From positions 1 through 22,125 of the IMG/VR virus record IMGVR_UViG_3300006844_000184: a DNA stretch of 22,125 nucleotides, one strand, 5' to 3'. Shown piece after piece: positions 1 to 7,026 of this stretch. Below the pieces are notes generated by a model. That model made no database searches. It had not been told where the DNA came from and saw only the letters and a list, made by a program, of their open reading frames with translations. Numbering within the stretch: position 1 is the first letter of the stretch; each line of letters opens with the position of its first letter. This stretch comes from a virus. The position numbers and the translations under genes were made by a program.

Positions 1-1860
1 ATCTCATCTGGTGAGACTGTACCGAATCTTCCAGGACTTGAGTTGACATGGGTTGTGTCACTACTCTTCCAGCAGGCGCGCGTAAGCACGTCGTTTTCTT
101 CCATAAATCTGCCGGAAGATCGCGGTTACTTGTGGGGATATGGCTTCTTCGCCGCTCCCAACGTTCGCCGATCAACGCTTATGCATGTACCGTGTCACGG
201 TTCACTTCATACGTTCTTCACAAATATGACGTGTCAATACGCATTCACTGTGACAAGTGGATTGCTACGTAGGCGAGTTATGTTTTGGGACGGTCTCTAT
301 GTCGCGGCGACGGAGCAGGCACCGCATAATGGAGGCTCCATCCAAGCACTATGGGATGGATTAAACGTTGGTGGCTTTGGCGATGTCTGGTTGTGGAGCA
401 CGGTTGACCAGACCGCCGGAAGAATTGAGTTCGTTGCTCGGTTCTTCGTGGAAAGTGCGGGTGGATCAATCGTTCTCACTGTGCAGGGTGATACCGCGAT
501 ACACTTCGTGAAGGTCACCATCACGCAAGACGGTAGTGTTGTCTGGGATCTTCGACAAAACGGTGGAGCTACGAGAACATCCACCGGTCCATCTGTGCCA
601 ACTGATGAAGATTGGCACTGGTATGGAGTCTACTGGAACTCAACAACCGGGCAAGTGATCTTTGCGATTGACGGTGTTGAGACGGCGAACTCGGTGAGTG
701 TACTGTCAAATAACGCAAACACAGATAGCTTTATCGAGATGACACTCGTCATGCAGAACGGTGCGCAGATCTCCGACATCTACGTCGACGGCGGCATCAA
801 CGAAACATCGTCAGACACATCGACGACTCTCATCACTGCGACGAGTGACTGGTTTGCAGACTCGTTCACGCCAAACGCGTTCATCGATAAGAGTGATACG
901 TTACTTGACGGTATTCTCTTCATTGATGGATCACTCGATCCGTGGGAGATCTTACAAGATCTCGCGCAGTCTGACTTCGCCGCTGTGTATCTCGACTCAT
1001 TTGGTCAGATGCACTGGCGTAACGGAAGATCAGATGCCTCTGATGAGGGACAGACGATCGTCCGTGAACTTACAGCGCGTGACGCGCTTCTCGATGTAGA
1101 TTACACAAGTGGTGCGTCGCAGATCGCTAACGTGGTGTCGGTTTCATACACACCTATTGAGATCATCATCGATGGAGATTACTACCGACCAGCGGGTGCG
1201 ATTAAAGTACCTGCGAGTAGTACGTTGACGATCACGTTTGAGGCACCGGGACCGCTCGTTCCAAGTGCGCCGTTCTCAGCGACACTCACCGCAGCGAACA
1301 CACAGGCTGATGGATCGGGAACTGATCTTAACATAAACTTTATTCTCGTTAGTTCATCGTTTGGTTCGCAGTTTGGAAGTGTCTCATTTGAGAATCAGTA
1401 CGCGCAGGATGTATGGCTCGTTGATACGAGTGGACAACCCGCGTTCGTACTCATCGCGTCATGGTTTCAGCAGTCCGCCAACGCGGAACCTGTGACATCA
1501 ACCGACGATAACTCGATTCGTAAGTACCGTGTGCAGCCTCTCTCAATCGGATCGACGGTATGGCGACAGCGTGAGGACGCGGCTGAGATGCTCGCCGAAC
1601 AACTCGTAGGTGATCTATCGACGCCTCGACCGATCGTTCGAAATGTGAGGATAATTGGTGATCCACGACTCGAACTCGGTGACCTCACCACTCTTAACGA
1701 TGAAAATGGAATCGGTCTCAACGGATCATATCGGTTGAGTGGCATCTCATCACGATACAGTGCAAGCTCAGGATTTGGACAAACGATAACCGCGCGTGAG
1801 GGTCCTGAGACCGCTGACTGGGATGAAGATAGTTGGGATAGCGACGAGATCTGGGGATGA
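1..1860 (+). CDS. Minor tail protein with LamG-like domain, 5'-truncated by window edge
   Basis: The frame is open to base 1, so this is the C-terminal ~619 residues of a longer protein; the TTG at 43 is not a credible start. The middle region contains a concanavalin A/LamG-like signature (HWYGVYWNSTTGQ followed by FAIDGVE), a fold often used for carbohydrate or surface contact. The later part, around VRELTARDALLDVDYTSG and the GDLTTLND stretch, resembles beta-rich C-terminal regions of actinophage minor tail proteins. The extreme C-terminus is Trp/Asp-rich (DWDEDSWDSDEIWG), a common ending in that group. It is followed after 3 bases by another tail-type gene. The role is inferred as tail-tip or baseplate host recognition; the sequence does not show which surface sugar is bound. 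Confidence 0.8.
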   Translation: MSSGETVPNLPGLELTWVVSLLFQQARVSTSFSSINLPEDRGYLWGYGFFAAPNVRRSTLMHVPCHGSLHTFFTNMTCQYAFTVTSGLLRRRVMFWDGLYVAATEQAPHNGGSIQALWDGLNVGGFGDVWLWSTVDQTAGRIEFVARFFVESAGGSIVLTVQGDTAIHFVKVTITQDGSVVWDLRQNGGATRTSTGPSVPTDEDWHWYGVYWNSTTGQVIFAIDGVETANSVSVLSNNANTDSFIEMTLVMQNGAQISDIYVDGGINETSSDTSTTLITATSDWFADSFTPNAFIDKSDTLLDGILFIDGSLDPWEILQDLAQSDFAAVYLDSFGQMHWRNGRSDASDEGQTIVRELTARDALLDVDYTSGASQIANVVSVSYTPIEIIIDGDYYRPAGAIKVPASSTLTITFEAPGPLVPSAPFSATLTAANTQADGSGTDLNINFILVSSSFGSQFGSVSFENQYAQDVWLVDTSGQPAFVLIASWFQQSANAEPVTSTDDNSIRKYRVQPLSIGSTVWRQREDAAEMLAEQLVGDLSTPRPIVRNVRIIGDPRLELGDLTTLNDENGIGLNGSYRLSGISSRYSASSGFGQTITAREGPETADWDEDSWDSDEIWG

Positions 1861-1863
1861 GAG

Positions 1864-2409
1864 ATGACGGTTAACTTACCGGTCGCCGGTAAACTTCGTC
1901 GTGATGAGTGGGGTATTCCGCTTACTCAGCAGTGTAATGATCACGATGACTTTTTGTCGACGTTCCGACTTATCGAACGTCTATCCGCCGACACAACACC
2001 GGTCAACAACAGCACAGTACTTGTGACGATTTCTGGTCTCGTTATCCCAGTTGAGATTAACACCGGATACATCTTTGAGCTGTACACACCGTATAGCTCA
2101 AATGCGACCGCAGATATTAAGATTGCGTGGGCACTTCCTACCGGAAGTGTTGCTGACTTTGGTATCGACTACTGGGACACAACGTCACCAACACCGGCGA
2201 AGCAGTTTGGGCAGTCATCTACGATACCTACCACTGGACAGCAGTGTGGTGGCTTCGCGGCTGACCTATACTGTCGATTCTTTGGATCATTCTTAACAGG
2301 TAGCACAGCTGGTAGCTTCACACCTCAGTTCGCACAGGTAACTGCGAACGTGTCGAATACCGTGATTCGGCGTGGTGCCTATCTACGACTGGAAAAGATT
2401 CCAGTATAA
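1864..2409 (+). CDS. Tail-associated structural protein (181 aa)
   Basis: The ATG lies 3 bases after the stop of the minor tail gene, behind a purine-rich GGGGATGAGAG. The protein has a short polar N-terminus and then a Ser/Thr/Gly-rich beta-type sequence with little charge (NNSTVLVTISGLVIPVEI; FELYTPYSSNATADIKIAWALP). This composition and position match small virion proteins encoded downstream of minor tail genes in actinophages. No enzymatic motif is visible. It is probably a tail-tip or capsid decoration component. Its Ser/Thr richness and its position just before a glycosyltransferase operon make it a possible glycosylation target, but that is only inference. Confidence 0.7.
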   Translation: MTVNLPVAGKLRRDEWGIPLTQQCNDHDDFLSTFRLIERLSADTTPVNNSTVLVTISGLVIPVEINTGYIFELYTPYSSNATADIKIAWALPTGSVADFGIDYWDTTSPTPAKQFGQSSTIPTTGQQCGGFAADLYCRFFGSFLTGSTAGSFTPQFAQVTANVSNTVIRRGAYLRLEKIPV

Positions 2410-2410
2410 T
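2382..2410 (+). promoter_or_regulatory. Possible promoter for the glycosyltransferase operon
   Basis: A perfect TATAAT lies at 2405-2410. It is preceded at 17 bp by TCTACG, which matches 4 of 6 bases of the TTTACA -35 element of this phage's minus-strand promoters. Transcription would start near 2416-2417, at the ATG of the first glycosyltransferase, giving a leaderless mRNA; no Shine-Dalgarno sequence precedes that ATG. The -35 box is weak and the site lies inside the end of the preceding gene. Confidence 0.35.
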
Positions 2411-2416
2411 CGGTTT

Positions 2417-3100
2417 ATGCTGGTTATCGTGCCATCCCGCGGTCGACCACACAACGTCGACAAGCTTATTGAGTCGATGATGGCGACTCGCACGGGTAAC
2501 TCATCCCTTCTCGTTGTCGTTGACAGTGACGATACATCACTTAGGCGTTATGAGGAACTCGACTGGCCTAAGTGGGCTCGTCTCGTTATCCAGTCGCCAC
2601 GTCGGATCGGGCCAACGCTCAACGATTTCGCCGTAGCCGCTCCTAGCTTTAATGATCAGGTTGACATCATTGGTTTCATGGGTGATGATCATCGACCACG
2701 TACCGTGGGTTGGGACTCGATCATTGAGCAGGCGATGAAGAATCAAGATGGTACAGGATTCGTCTACGGTAATGATCTTCTTCAGGGTTCGATGCTGCCA
2801 ACCGCGATATTTATCTCATCGAACATCGTCCAGTCACTTGGGTACATGTGCCCTCCTGGGATGCAGCACATGTACCTCGACAACGTGTGGAAACTGTGGG
2901 GTGAGCGGATTCATCGACTCACGTACCTAAACGATGTTATCATCGAACACATGCATCCAGTAGCTCGCAAGGCTGAGTGGGATGACGGTTACGCGATCGT
3001 CAACTCAGGTGAGATGTACCAAAGTGATGAACGACGAATGAATGAGTACATCCTCGAGCAGCTCGAGGAAGATGTCAAAAAGATGAAGGAGTTGCTGTGA
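2417..3100 (+). CDS. Family 2-like GT-A glycosyltransferase (227 aa)
   Basis: The start was placed at the ATG at 2417 because the protein then begins directly with the first beta strand of a GT-A fold (MLVIVPSRGRPHNVDKL). The alternative upstream start overlaps the tail gene by 38 bases and adds an unrelated leader. Acidic residues at ~36-39 (VVDSDD) and the GDDH motif at 89-92 are the expected nucleotide-sugar and metal-binding positions. It is probably a cytoplasmic transferase using a nucleotide-diphospho sugar; donor and acceptor cannot be read from sequence. It is the first of five overlapping genes after the tail genes, which suggests modification of virion proteins or of DNA. Confidence 0.75.
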   Translation: MLVIVPSRGRPHNVDKLIESMMATRTGNSSLLVVVDSDDTSLRRYEELDWPKWARLVIQSPRRIGPTLNDFAVAAPSFNDQVDIIGFMGDDHRPRTVGWDSIIEQAMKNQDGTGFVYGNDLLQGSMLPTAIFISSNIVQSLGYMCPPGMQHMYLDNVWKLWGERIHRLTYLNDVIIEHMHPVARKAEWDDGYAIVNSGEMYQSDERRMNEYILEQLEEDVKKMKELL

Positions 3101-3678
3101 GAATTGAACGAATGAGGGAACGACACTCTCCCGAAATGCTGGCTGAGATCTACGAGAAGCCGCATGATCACACGAAGTTCGAAGATCACCTACTGCGAGT
3201 TGACGCAACGATCGCACTCGCGCGGTGGTTGATTCGAGATATTGAGAAGCCGATCGTAGCGGATCTCTCATGCGGTAACGCGGCAATCCCACGAGCGATT
3301 GTATCGGCGAATGCGTTCGGTGAGGGACGCCTCCTCCTCGGTGACTTCGCTCCGGGGTATCTTCGTCACGGTCCATTGGAAGAGACCATTAACGATATCG
3401 AGCACGTAGATCTGTTCATCTTGTCTGAGACGATCGAACATGTTGACGATCCTACGTTGGTACTCAACGCGATTCGCGTGAAGTCTGATCGTCTCGTGCT
3501 CTCCACGCCGATCGACGAGAAGCTCGAGGATGACAACCGTGAACACTACTGGGCGTGGGATGTTGAGGGTATGGAACATCTGCTTAAGGCAAGCGGATGG
3601 AATCCCGTGACGAAGATAGAGCTAACGTTCACCGACTGGTTCTTCCCATACAACTTTCAGATCTGGGGATGCAAGTGA
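3097..3678 (+). CDS. Class I SAM-dependent methyltransferase (193 aa)
   Basis: The GTG start overlaps the previous stop as GTGA and has an AAGGAG ribosome-binding site at 3086-3091, 5 bases away. The Rossmann-type motif I is VADLSCGNAAIP (residues 54-65), and the motif IV region is LFILSETIEHVDDP (106-119), the pattern of small-molecule and sugar O/N-methyltransferases. An HYWAWDVEGMEHLLKASGW segment (~146-164) matches the usual helix after strand 5. It sits between glycosyltransferases, so a likely job is methylating a sugar, as in capped glycan chains. The substrate is not known from sequence. Confidence 0.75.
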   Translation: MRIERMRERHSPEMLAEIYEKPHDHTKFEDHLLRVDATIALARWLIRDIEKPIVADLSCGNAAIPRAIVSANAFGEGRLLLGDFAPGYLRHGPLEETINDIEHVDLFILSETIEHVDDPTLVLNAIRVKSDRLVLSTPIDEKLEDDNREHYWAWDVEGMEHLLKASGWNPVTKIELTFTDWFFPYNFQIWGCK

Positions 3679-4259
3679 GATTGGTGACAGAGGTGGAGAG
3701 TAACGATATCACTGTCGCGATCCCAACGATTCCAGTAAGACAGACCGAGCTCTTTCGAGCACTCTCCTCGGCGATCGCTGATCAGACACTACCGGCAGAC
3801 GCGGTTTCCATTGCTGTTGATCTTGATCGACGAGGTGCGGCAGTGACTCGTCAGCGTGCGCTCGATGGTGTGAAGACGAAATGGGTTGCGTTTCTCGATG
3901 ACGATGATTACTACTACCCAACCTATCTCGAGACGTGCGCACGACTTGCCGTTGAGAACTTGGCTGATGTTGTCTATACGTGGTTCGACGGGAACAATCC
4001 GTTCCCGATGCACCGTGGAAAGCAGTGGAATCCGGACGATCCACATCACCTGACGATGACGTTGTTCGTTCGTACAGAGCTCGCGAAGGCCGTAGGCTTT
4101 ACAACCAAACATCCAGAGGGTTGGGTCTTGCCTCAGGAGGACTGGCAGTTCATTCTAGGTCTTCGAGACGCCGGTGCTAGGTTCGTTGGAACTGGCGACG
4201 TCCTCTGGCATTACACGGTCAATGGTAAGAACACGTCGGGACGGCCGGACAGATGGTAG
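3669..4259 (+). CDS. Family 2-like GT-A glycosyltransferase, paralogue 1 (196 aa)
   Basis: The start is the ATG at 3669, overlapping the methyltransferase stop by 10 bases. The in-frame GTG at 3675 forms a GTGA overlap with GGGG at a better distance and is an equally plausible start. GT-A features are the first strand ITVAIPTIPVRQTELFRAL, a VTRQRALDGVKTKWVAFLDDDD segment with the DDDD metal-binding motif at 77-80, and a C-terminal EDWQFILGLRDAGARF region followed by WHYTVNGKNTSG. It shares the same layout with the next gene, so the two are tandem duplicates. Donor and acceptor are unknown. Confidence 0.75.
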   Translation: MQVRLVTEVESNDITVAIPTIPVRQTELFRALSSAIADQTLPADAVSIAVDLDRRGAAVTRQRALDGVKTKWVAFLDDDDYYYPTYLETCARLAVENLADVVYTWFDGNNPFPMHRGKQWNPDDPHHLTMTLFVRTELAKAVGFTTKHPEGWVLPQEDWQFILGLRDAGARFVGTGDVLWHYTVNGKNTSGRPDRW

Positions 4260-4852
4260 ATGACGTTACAGTGGTGATTCCGCATCTACCGAATCGTGCA
4301 CTGCTGCTCAACCGTGCGGTGAGTAGTGTCGTCTTTCAGTGGAGGCAGGCCGATGCGATTCACATTGAGACAGCGTGGAGTGGTGAGGATGCCGCGACCG
4401 TGCGAAATCGCGCACTGGCTACCGTTCGCACGAAGTGGATCGCGTGGCTCGACGATGATGATGAGTTTTTACCGCATCATCTTCAGGCATGTATGGACGC
4501 AGCAGAGTCGTCAGGCGCTGATCTCGTGTACCCAGGTATGTGGATCGAGGGTAAGGCAGACCCACTTGCCGTCGCTGTCAACGGACGATGGGTTAATCCC
4601 TTTGGAGTGACGTTTGGTCAAGAGCAGGAGATGCATCTACGTGACTCGGGTAACTTCATTCCCATCACGTATCTGGTGTTGACCGATCTCGTGCGGCAGG
4701 TGGGCGGGTTTCCGCCACCCACCGATAAGGTTCCCGAGGATCACGGTCTTCTCATCCGACTCCTCGATGCAGGAGCGAGATTTCATCACGTACCTGAGCG
4801 AACGTGGCGTTATCACGTGCATGGTGGAAACACAGGTGGAGTCTTAAGGTGA
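4253..4852 (+). CDS. Family 2-like GT-A glycosyltransferase, paralogue 2 (199 aa)
   Basis: The ATG overlaps the preceding TAG (ATGGTAG). The protein begins at the first GT-A strand (DVTVVIPHLPNRALLLNRAV). It has VRNRALATVRTKWIAWLDDDDEF with DDDD at 67-70, a PEDHGLLIRLLDAGARFHHV segment holding the likely acceptor-side acidic residue, and WRYHVHGGNTGG at the end. The two paralogues align along their full length with especially close cores. They may add successive sugars, or act on different acceptors after duplication. There is no membrane segment, so both should act in the cytoplasm on virion protein or DNA. Confidence 0.75.
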   Translation: MVDDVTVVIPHLPNRALLLNRAVSSVVFQWRQADAIHIETAWSGEDAATVRNRALATVRTKWIAWLDDDDEFLPHHLQACMDAAESSGADLVYPGMWIEGKADPLAVAVNGRWVNPFGVTFGQEQEMHLRDSGNFIPITYLVLTDLVRQVGGFPPPTDKVPEDHGLLIRLLDAGARFHHVPERTWRYHVHGGNTGGVLR

Positions 4853-5916
4853 AGATCTACGTCTACCCAGCTGACCGCACTGGATGCGGATACTTTCGTC
4901 TCATCTGGCCGGCGCAGGCACTGCGTGCAAAGGGATACAGCGTTGAGATCATGGATCCTCGCCACCGCGCGTTCAACGCGCTCGTTGACGTTAACACAGA
5001 TAAGGTTCTCGACGTTCAAGTCCCTACCGATGCGGATGTGATCGTACTGCAACGTGTAACGCACCGTCACATCGCTGAGTCGATTCCGTTCATCCGCGCA
5101 AAGGGTGTCGGTGTTGTCGTCGACATCGACGATGATCTCGCAGCGATTCATCCACGTCACCCGGCGTTTGTGAACCTACATCCTCATAAAGATCCACTAA
5201 AGGTTGGAAATAAGAACTCACTGTATCACAACTGGCACAACACAGCACTCGCGTGTCGTGATGCGAGCATCGTTACCTCGTCCAGTCAGGAACTGCACGA
5301 CCGCTACGCAAATCACGGACGTGGCTTCGTGATTCGCAACTACCTCCCTGACTTCTACCTCCAGGTGGCACACGAGGACTCCGACCGAGTTGGTTGGGGT
5401 GGCTCAGTTATGTCGCACCCCGACGACCTGGATGTCCTCGGTAGGTCGGTGAAGCTGCTGATCGGAAGTACCGACCGTGACTTTCACGTGATCGGTCCCG
5501 AGTGGGGAGTCGCCGAGGCGCTCAACATCGACGCGTCACGAGTCGTAGCCACTGGACCGGTCGACATGCATAAGTGGCCCGAGGCGTTGACGAACCTGGG
5601 TATCGGCATCGCACCACTCAGTGACACACGGTTCAACGGTTCGAAGTCGTGGCTTAAGCCACTGGAGTACGCCGGACTCGGTATCCCGTGCGTGATGTCC
5701 CCACGACGTGAGTATCGGGAGATCTCGAAGCACGGGATCGGTATCTCAGCGAGTAAACCGGATCAGTGGTTCAAGAAGTTGAGACAACTCACAACTGATG
5801 ACGTCTACCGACGTGAGCTGGGTTGGCATGCGAGAGAAGTTGCAGCGCAGATGACGATTCCGATTCACGCATATCGCTGGGCAGAGGCGTGGACGTCAGC
5901 TTACGAGCGTCCTTAA
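4849..5916 (+). CDS. GT-B glycosyltransferase (355 aa)
   Basis: The GTG start overlaps the previous stop as GTGA and is preceded by GGTGGAG at 4835-4841, spacing 7. This was preferred to an upstream start that adds 15 residues of overlap. The protein opens with KIYVYPADRTGCGYFRL, a GT-B N-terminal strand with a Gly-rich loop. It has VVVDIDDDLAAIHP in the N-terminal half and, in the C-terminal half, GIAPLSDTRFNGSKSWLKPL followed by EYAGLGIPCVMSP, the donor-binding region of GT4-type enzymes. It is the last gene of the plus-strand operon and ends in a stop shared with the opposing WhiB gene. Substrate unknown. Confidence 0.8.
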   Translation: MKIYVYPADRTGCGYFRLIWPAQALRAKGYSVEIMDPRHRAFNALVDVNTDKVLDVQVPTDADVIVLQRVTHRHIAESIPFIRAKGVGVVVDIDDDLAAIHPRHPAFVNLHPHKDPLKVGNKNSLYHNWHNTALACRDASIVTSSSQELHDRYANHGRGFVIRNYLPDFYLQVAHEDSDRVGWGGSVMSHPDDLDVLGRSVKLLIGSTDRDFHVIGPEWGVAEALNIDASRVVATGPVDMHKWPEALTNLGIGIAPLSDTRFNGSKSWLKPLEYAGLGIPCVMSPRREYREISKHGIGISASKPDQWFKKLRQLTTDDVYRRELGWHAREVAAQMTIPIHAYRWAEAWTSAYERP

Positions 5917-6248
5917 ATCTGCCAAGATAACGCGCAACTCATGCAGATCTCGAGACTTTGCGCTTCCTGGTAGATATCATATCCTCCACAACCAGGACAG
6001 CGAACTCGCTCTCTACGACGAAGAAGGGCGGTACGCTGAAAAACAGTCGTACCGCCCCACGTTCCACTCTCCCCGTGTTTTAACGCCCAGTCGAGACACT
6101 GTCCACTGTGGATGCACATGTTACATATCTTAAGTGCGACTGGATGTGGTTCTCGATCTCTCTTATCGTCACCGTGAAAGAGACCAGGATCTTCATCACG
6201 ACACGCTGCGTGAGGAAAGTTTGGTAACTCATCACGAAGTATCTTCAC
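5913..6248 (-). CDS. WhiB-family Fe-S transcription regulator with C-terminal zinc ribbon
   Basis: This is a GTG start abutting the upstream stop, with AAGGA 7 bases before it. The WhiB cluster cysteines are C16, C42, C45 and C51 (HAACRDEDPGLF; KICNMCIHSGQCLDWAL), followed by the diagnostic GTWGG turn at 62-66. WhiB proteins bind a 4Fe-4S cluster and act with host sigma factor region 4. After a basic segment (LLRRRERVR) there is an extra C84-x2-C87 ... C102-x2-C105 pair that looks like a zinc ribbon, not a usual part of WhiB proteins. The family strongly suggests an actinobacterial host. It probably redirects host transcription or blocks superinfection. The stop overlaps the plus-strand operon's stop. 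Confidence 0.9.
   Translation of the reverse strand: MKILRDELPNFPHAACRDEDPGLFHGDDKRDREPHPVALKICNMCIHSGQCLDWALKHGESGTWGGTTVFQRTALLRRRERVRCPGCGGYDIYQEAQSLEICMSCALSWQI
6026..6057. other. Strong inverted repeat inside the WhiB gene
   Basis: GGGCGGTACG (6026-6035) pairs with CGTACCGCCC (6048-6057). The stem continues as CTG/CAG across an AAAAA loop, with one bulged T at 6047. It encodes the region just after the conserved WGG turn. It lies ~110 bases downstream of the last plus-strand stop, so it could stop or stabilise plus-strand read-through. No U-rich tail follows on the plus strand; on the minus strand it is followed by TTCTTCG. Confidence 0.6.
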
Positions 6249-6638
6249 TTACATATCCTTGGTTCGTAAGTAACGTTCAAGTGACTCCATCGTCGCGGTA
6301 AGCTTGCGCATGTCATCGCCGATCGCAGCCATTGCGTACATCTGTGCGTACTGCGTGTACCACTTATTGGCCTCGATGTGACCCTTGTATGTCGGATCAC
6401 CCACCGTATTTGAGCTACCGAAGCAGTAGATATCAGTCAACGCCGTGACTCGTTCAATGAACTCAGTTGGCTTGGTTCGCCGCATCTTAGGATAACGACT
6501 ATCGATGTCACGCTCGGCGCGTTCACGAATGCTCCGCCTACGTAGAATCGCCAACTCCTCACGACGACGTGCATACGTTAGATACTTGTCGCGAAGTTCG
6601 GCGTTAGTCTTACTGCGATCAACTTCGTAATCTTCCAT
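6249..6638 (-). CDS. Hypothetical phage protein (129 aa)
   Basis: The ATG is preceded by GGAGAA at a normal distance, and the stop abuts the WhiB start. I do not recognise a family. The N-terminal third is strongly basic and helical (residues ~19-50, several Arg/Glu runs such as YARRREELAILRRR), suggesting a coiled coil or nucleic-acid contact. The C-terminus is a predicted amphipathic helix ending in LTATMESLERYLRTKDM. There is no signal peptide or membrane segment. It is co-transcribed with the WhiB gene from the promoter at 6660-6688, so it may act with it. Confidence 0.75.
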   Translation of the reverse strand: MEDYEVDRSKTNAELRDKYLTYARRREELAILRRRSIRERAERDIDSRYPKMRRTKPTEFIERVTALTDIYCFGSSNTVGDPTYKGHIEANKWYTQYAQMYAMAAIGDDMRKLTATMESLERYLRTKDM

Positions 6639-6653
6639 CGTTTCTCCTTCGTA

Positions 6654-6671
6654 AGTCGAATACTATCGACT
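6654..6671. promoter_or_regulatory. Inverted repeat around a -10 box (possible operator)
   Basis: AGTCGA (6654-6659) and TCGACT (6666-6671) are perfect inverted arms. The six bases between them read TAGTAT on the minus strand, which is the -10 box of the predicted promoter for the 129-aa/WhiB unit. A protein bound here would block that promoter. It could also form an RNA hairpin just upstream of the ribosome-binding site if transcription starts further up. Confidence 0.4.
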
Positions 6672-6688
6672 TTGTCATCATTTGGAAA
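6660..6688 (-). promoter_or_regulatory. Predicted promoter of the 129-aa/WhiB unit
   Basis: On the minus strand, TTTCCA (6683-6688) and TAGTAT (6660-6665) are 17 bp apart. The -35 differs by one base from the TTTACA of the two other promoters found in this arm. It lies directly after the terminator at 6696-6717, where a new unit would be expected to begin. The start site would be near 6653, about 15 bases before the 129-aa gene. Confidence 0.45.
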
Positions 6689-6695
6689 CAACGAA

Positions 6696-6717
6696 AGGAG
6701 GCCAAAGTTGACCTCCT
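6696..6717 (-). terminator. Hairpin terminator after the 53-aa ORF
   Basis: AGGAGG (6696-6701) pairs with CCTCCT (6712-6717) around a 10-base loop. Read on the minus strand, the hairpin is followed by TTTCGTTGTTTCC, a T-rich tail. It lies 20 bases past the stop of the 53-aa ORF. The plus-strand AGGAGG resembles a ribosome-binding site, but no plus-strand gene follows it. Confidence 0.55.
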
Positions 6718-6736
6718 CACGTCACTGGAACGAGTC

Positions 6737-6898
6737 TTACCGAATGTTCTCGTTCCGATCGCCCGAGTCGGCGTTACGCATCGCGTTGACGACGCTGTCC
6801 GGTTCATCATCGTCAATCACAACAAGTTCCATGTCGTCGTCTACCTGCGGGGCTTGGTTACGATCTCGGTTTTCACGCTCACGATCACGTTCAATCAT
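6737..6898 (-). CDS. Small acidic protein (53 aa)
   Basis: The ATG at 6898 has GGAGAA at 4-base spacing and sits behind the best promoter in the window, with a terminator after its stop. That punctuation argues for a real gene despite its size. The first 15 residues are charged (MIERDRERENRDRNQ). The middle is very acidic and hydrophobic (VDDDMELVVIDDDEPDSVV) and the end is polar. No family is recognised. Acidic small phage proteins often mimic DNA or bind host regulators; that is only a possibility here. Confidence 0.65.
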   Translation of the reverse strand: MIERDRERENRDRNQAPQVDDDMELVVIDDDEPDSVVNAMRNADSGDRNENIR

Positions 6899-6932
6899 TG
6901 TTTTCTCCTTGGTAGCTCCCTTCAGCCAACTG

Positions 6933-6948
6933 TATAAGGCTGCTTATA
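6933..6948. promoter_or_regulatory. Inverted repeat at the predicted start site (possible operator)
   Basis: TATAAG (6933-6938) and CTTATA (6943-6948) are perfect inverted arms separated by four bases. The predicted transcription start of the 53-aa ORF falls at about 6947, so the repeat spans roughly +1 to +15. That is a typical operator position for a repressor or for an autoregulatory product. Confidence 0.45.
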
Positions 6949-6953
6949 ACAAT

Positions 6954-6982
6954 ATTATATCAAGATTAAGTTGAAGTGTAAA
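6954..6982 (-). promoter_or_regulatory. Strong sigma-70-type promoter
   Basis: On the minus strand, TTTACA (6977-6982, 5 of 6 consensus) and a perfect TATAAT (6954-6959) are separated by exactly 17 bp. The surrounding sequence is AT-rich compared with the rest of the window. The -35 box begins at the tail of the preceding terminator. It drives the 53-aa ORF. Confidence 0.7.
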
Positions 6983-7019
6983 CAAATCACGTCCCGTTCT
7001 GCGACGGGACGTGATTTGT
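6982..7019 (-). terminator. Strong rho-independent terminator after the DUF932 gene
   Basis: A perfect 16-bp stem pairs 6982-6997 with 7004-7019 around the 6-base loop TCTGCG. On the minus strand it is followed by TTACACTT, continuing the T-rich end of the stem. It lies 8 bases beyond the DUF932 stop and separates that unit from the next promoter. The stem is symmetrical, so it would also act in the opposite direction. Confidence 0.85.
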
Positions 7020-7026
7020 GCGTCGA

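Noticed and set aside
6696-6701. Plus-strand AGGAGG as a ribosome-binding site for an ORF at 6672-6974
   Set aside because: No start codon at a suitable distance; the same bases form one arm of a minus-strand terminator.
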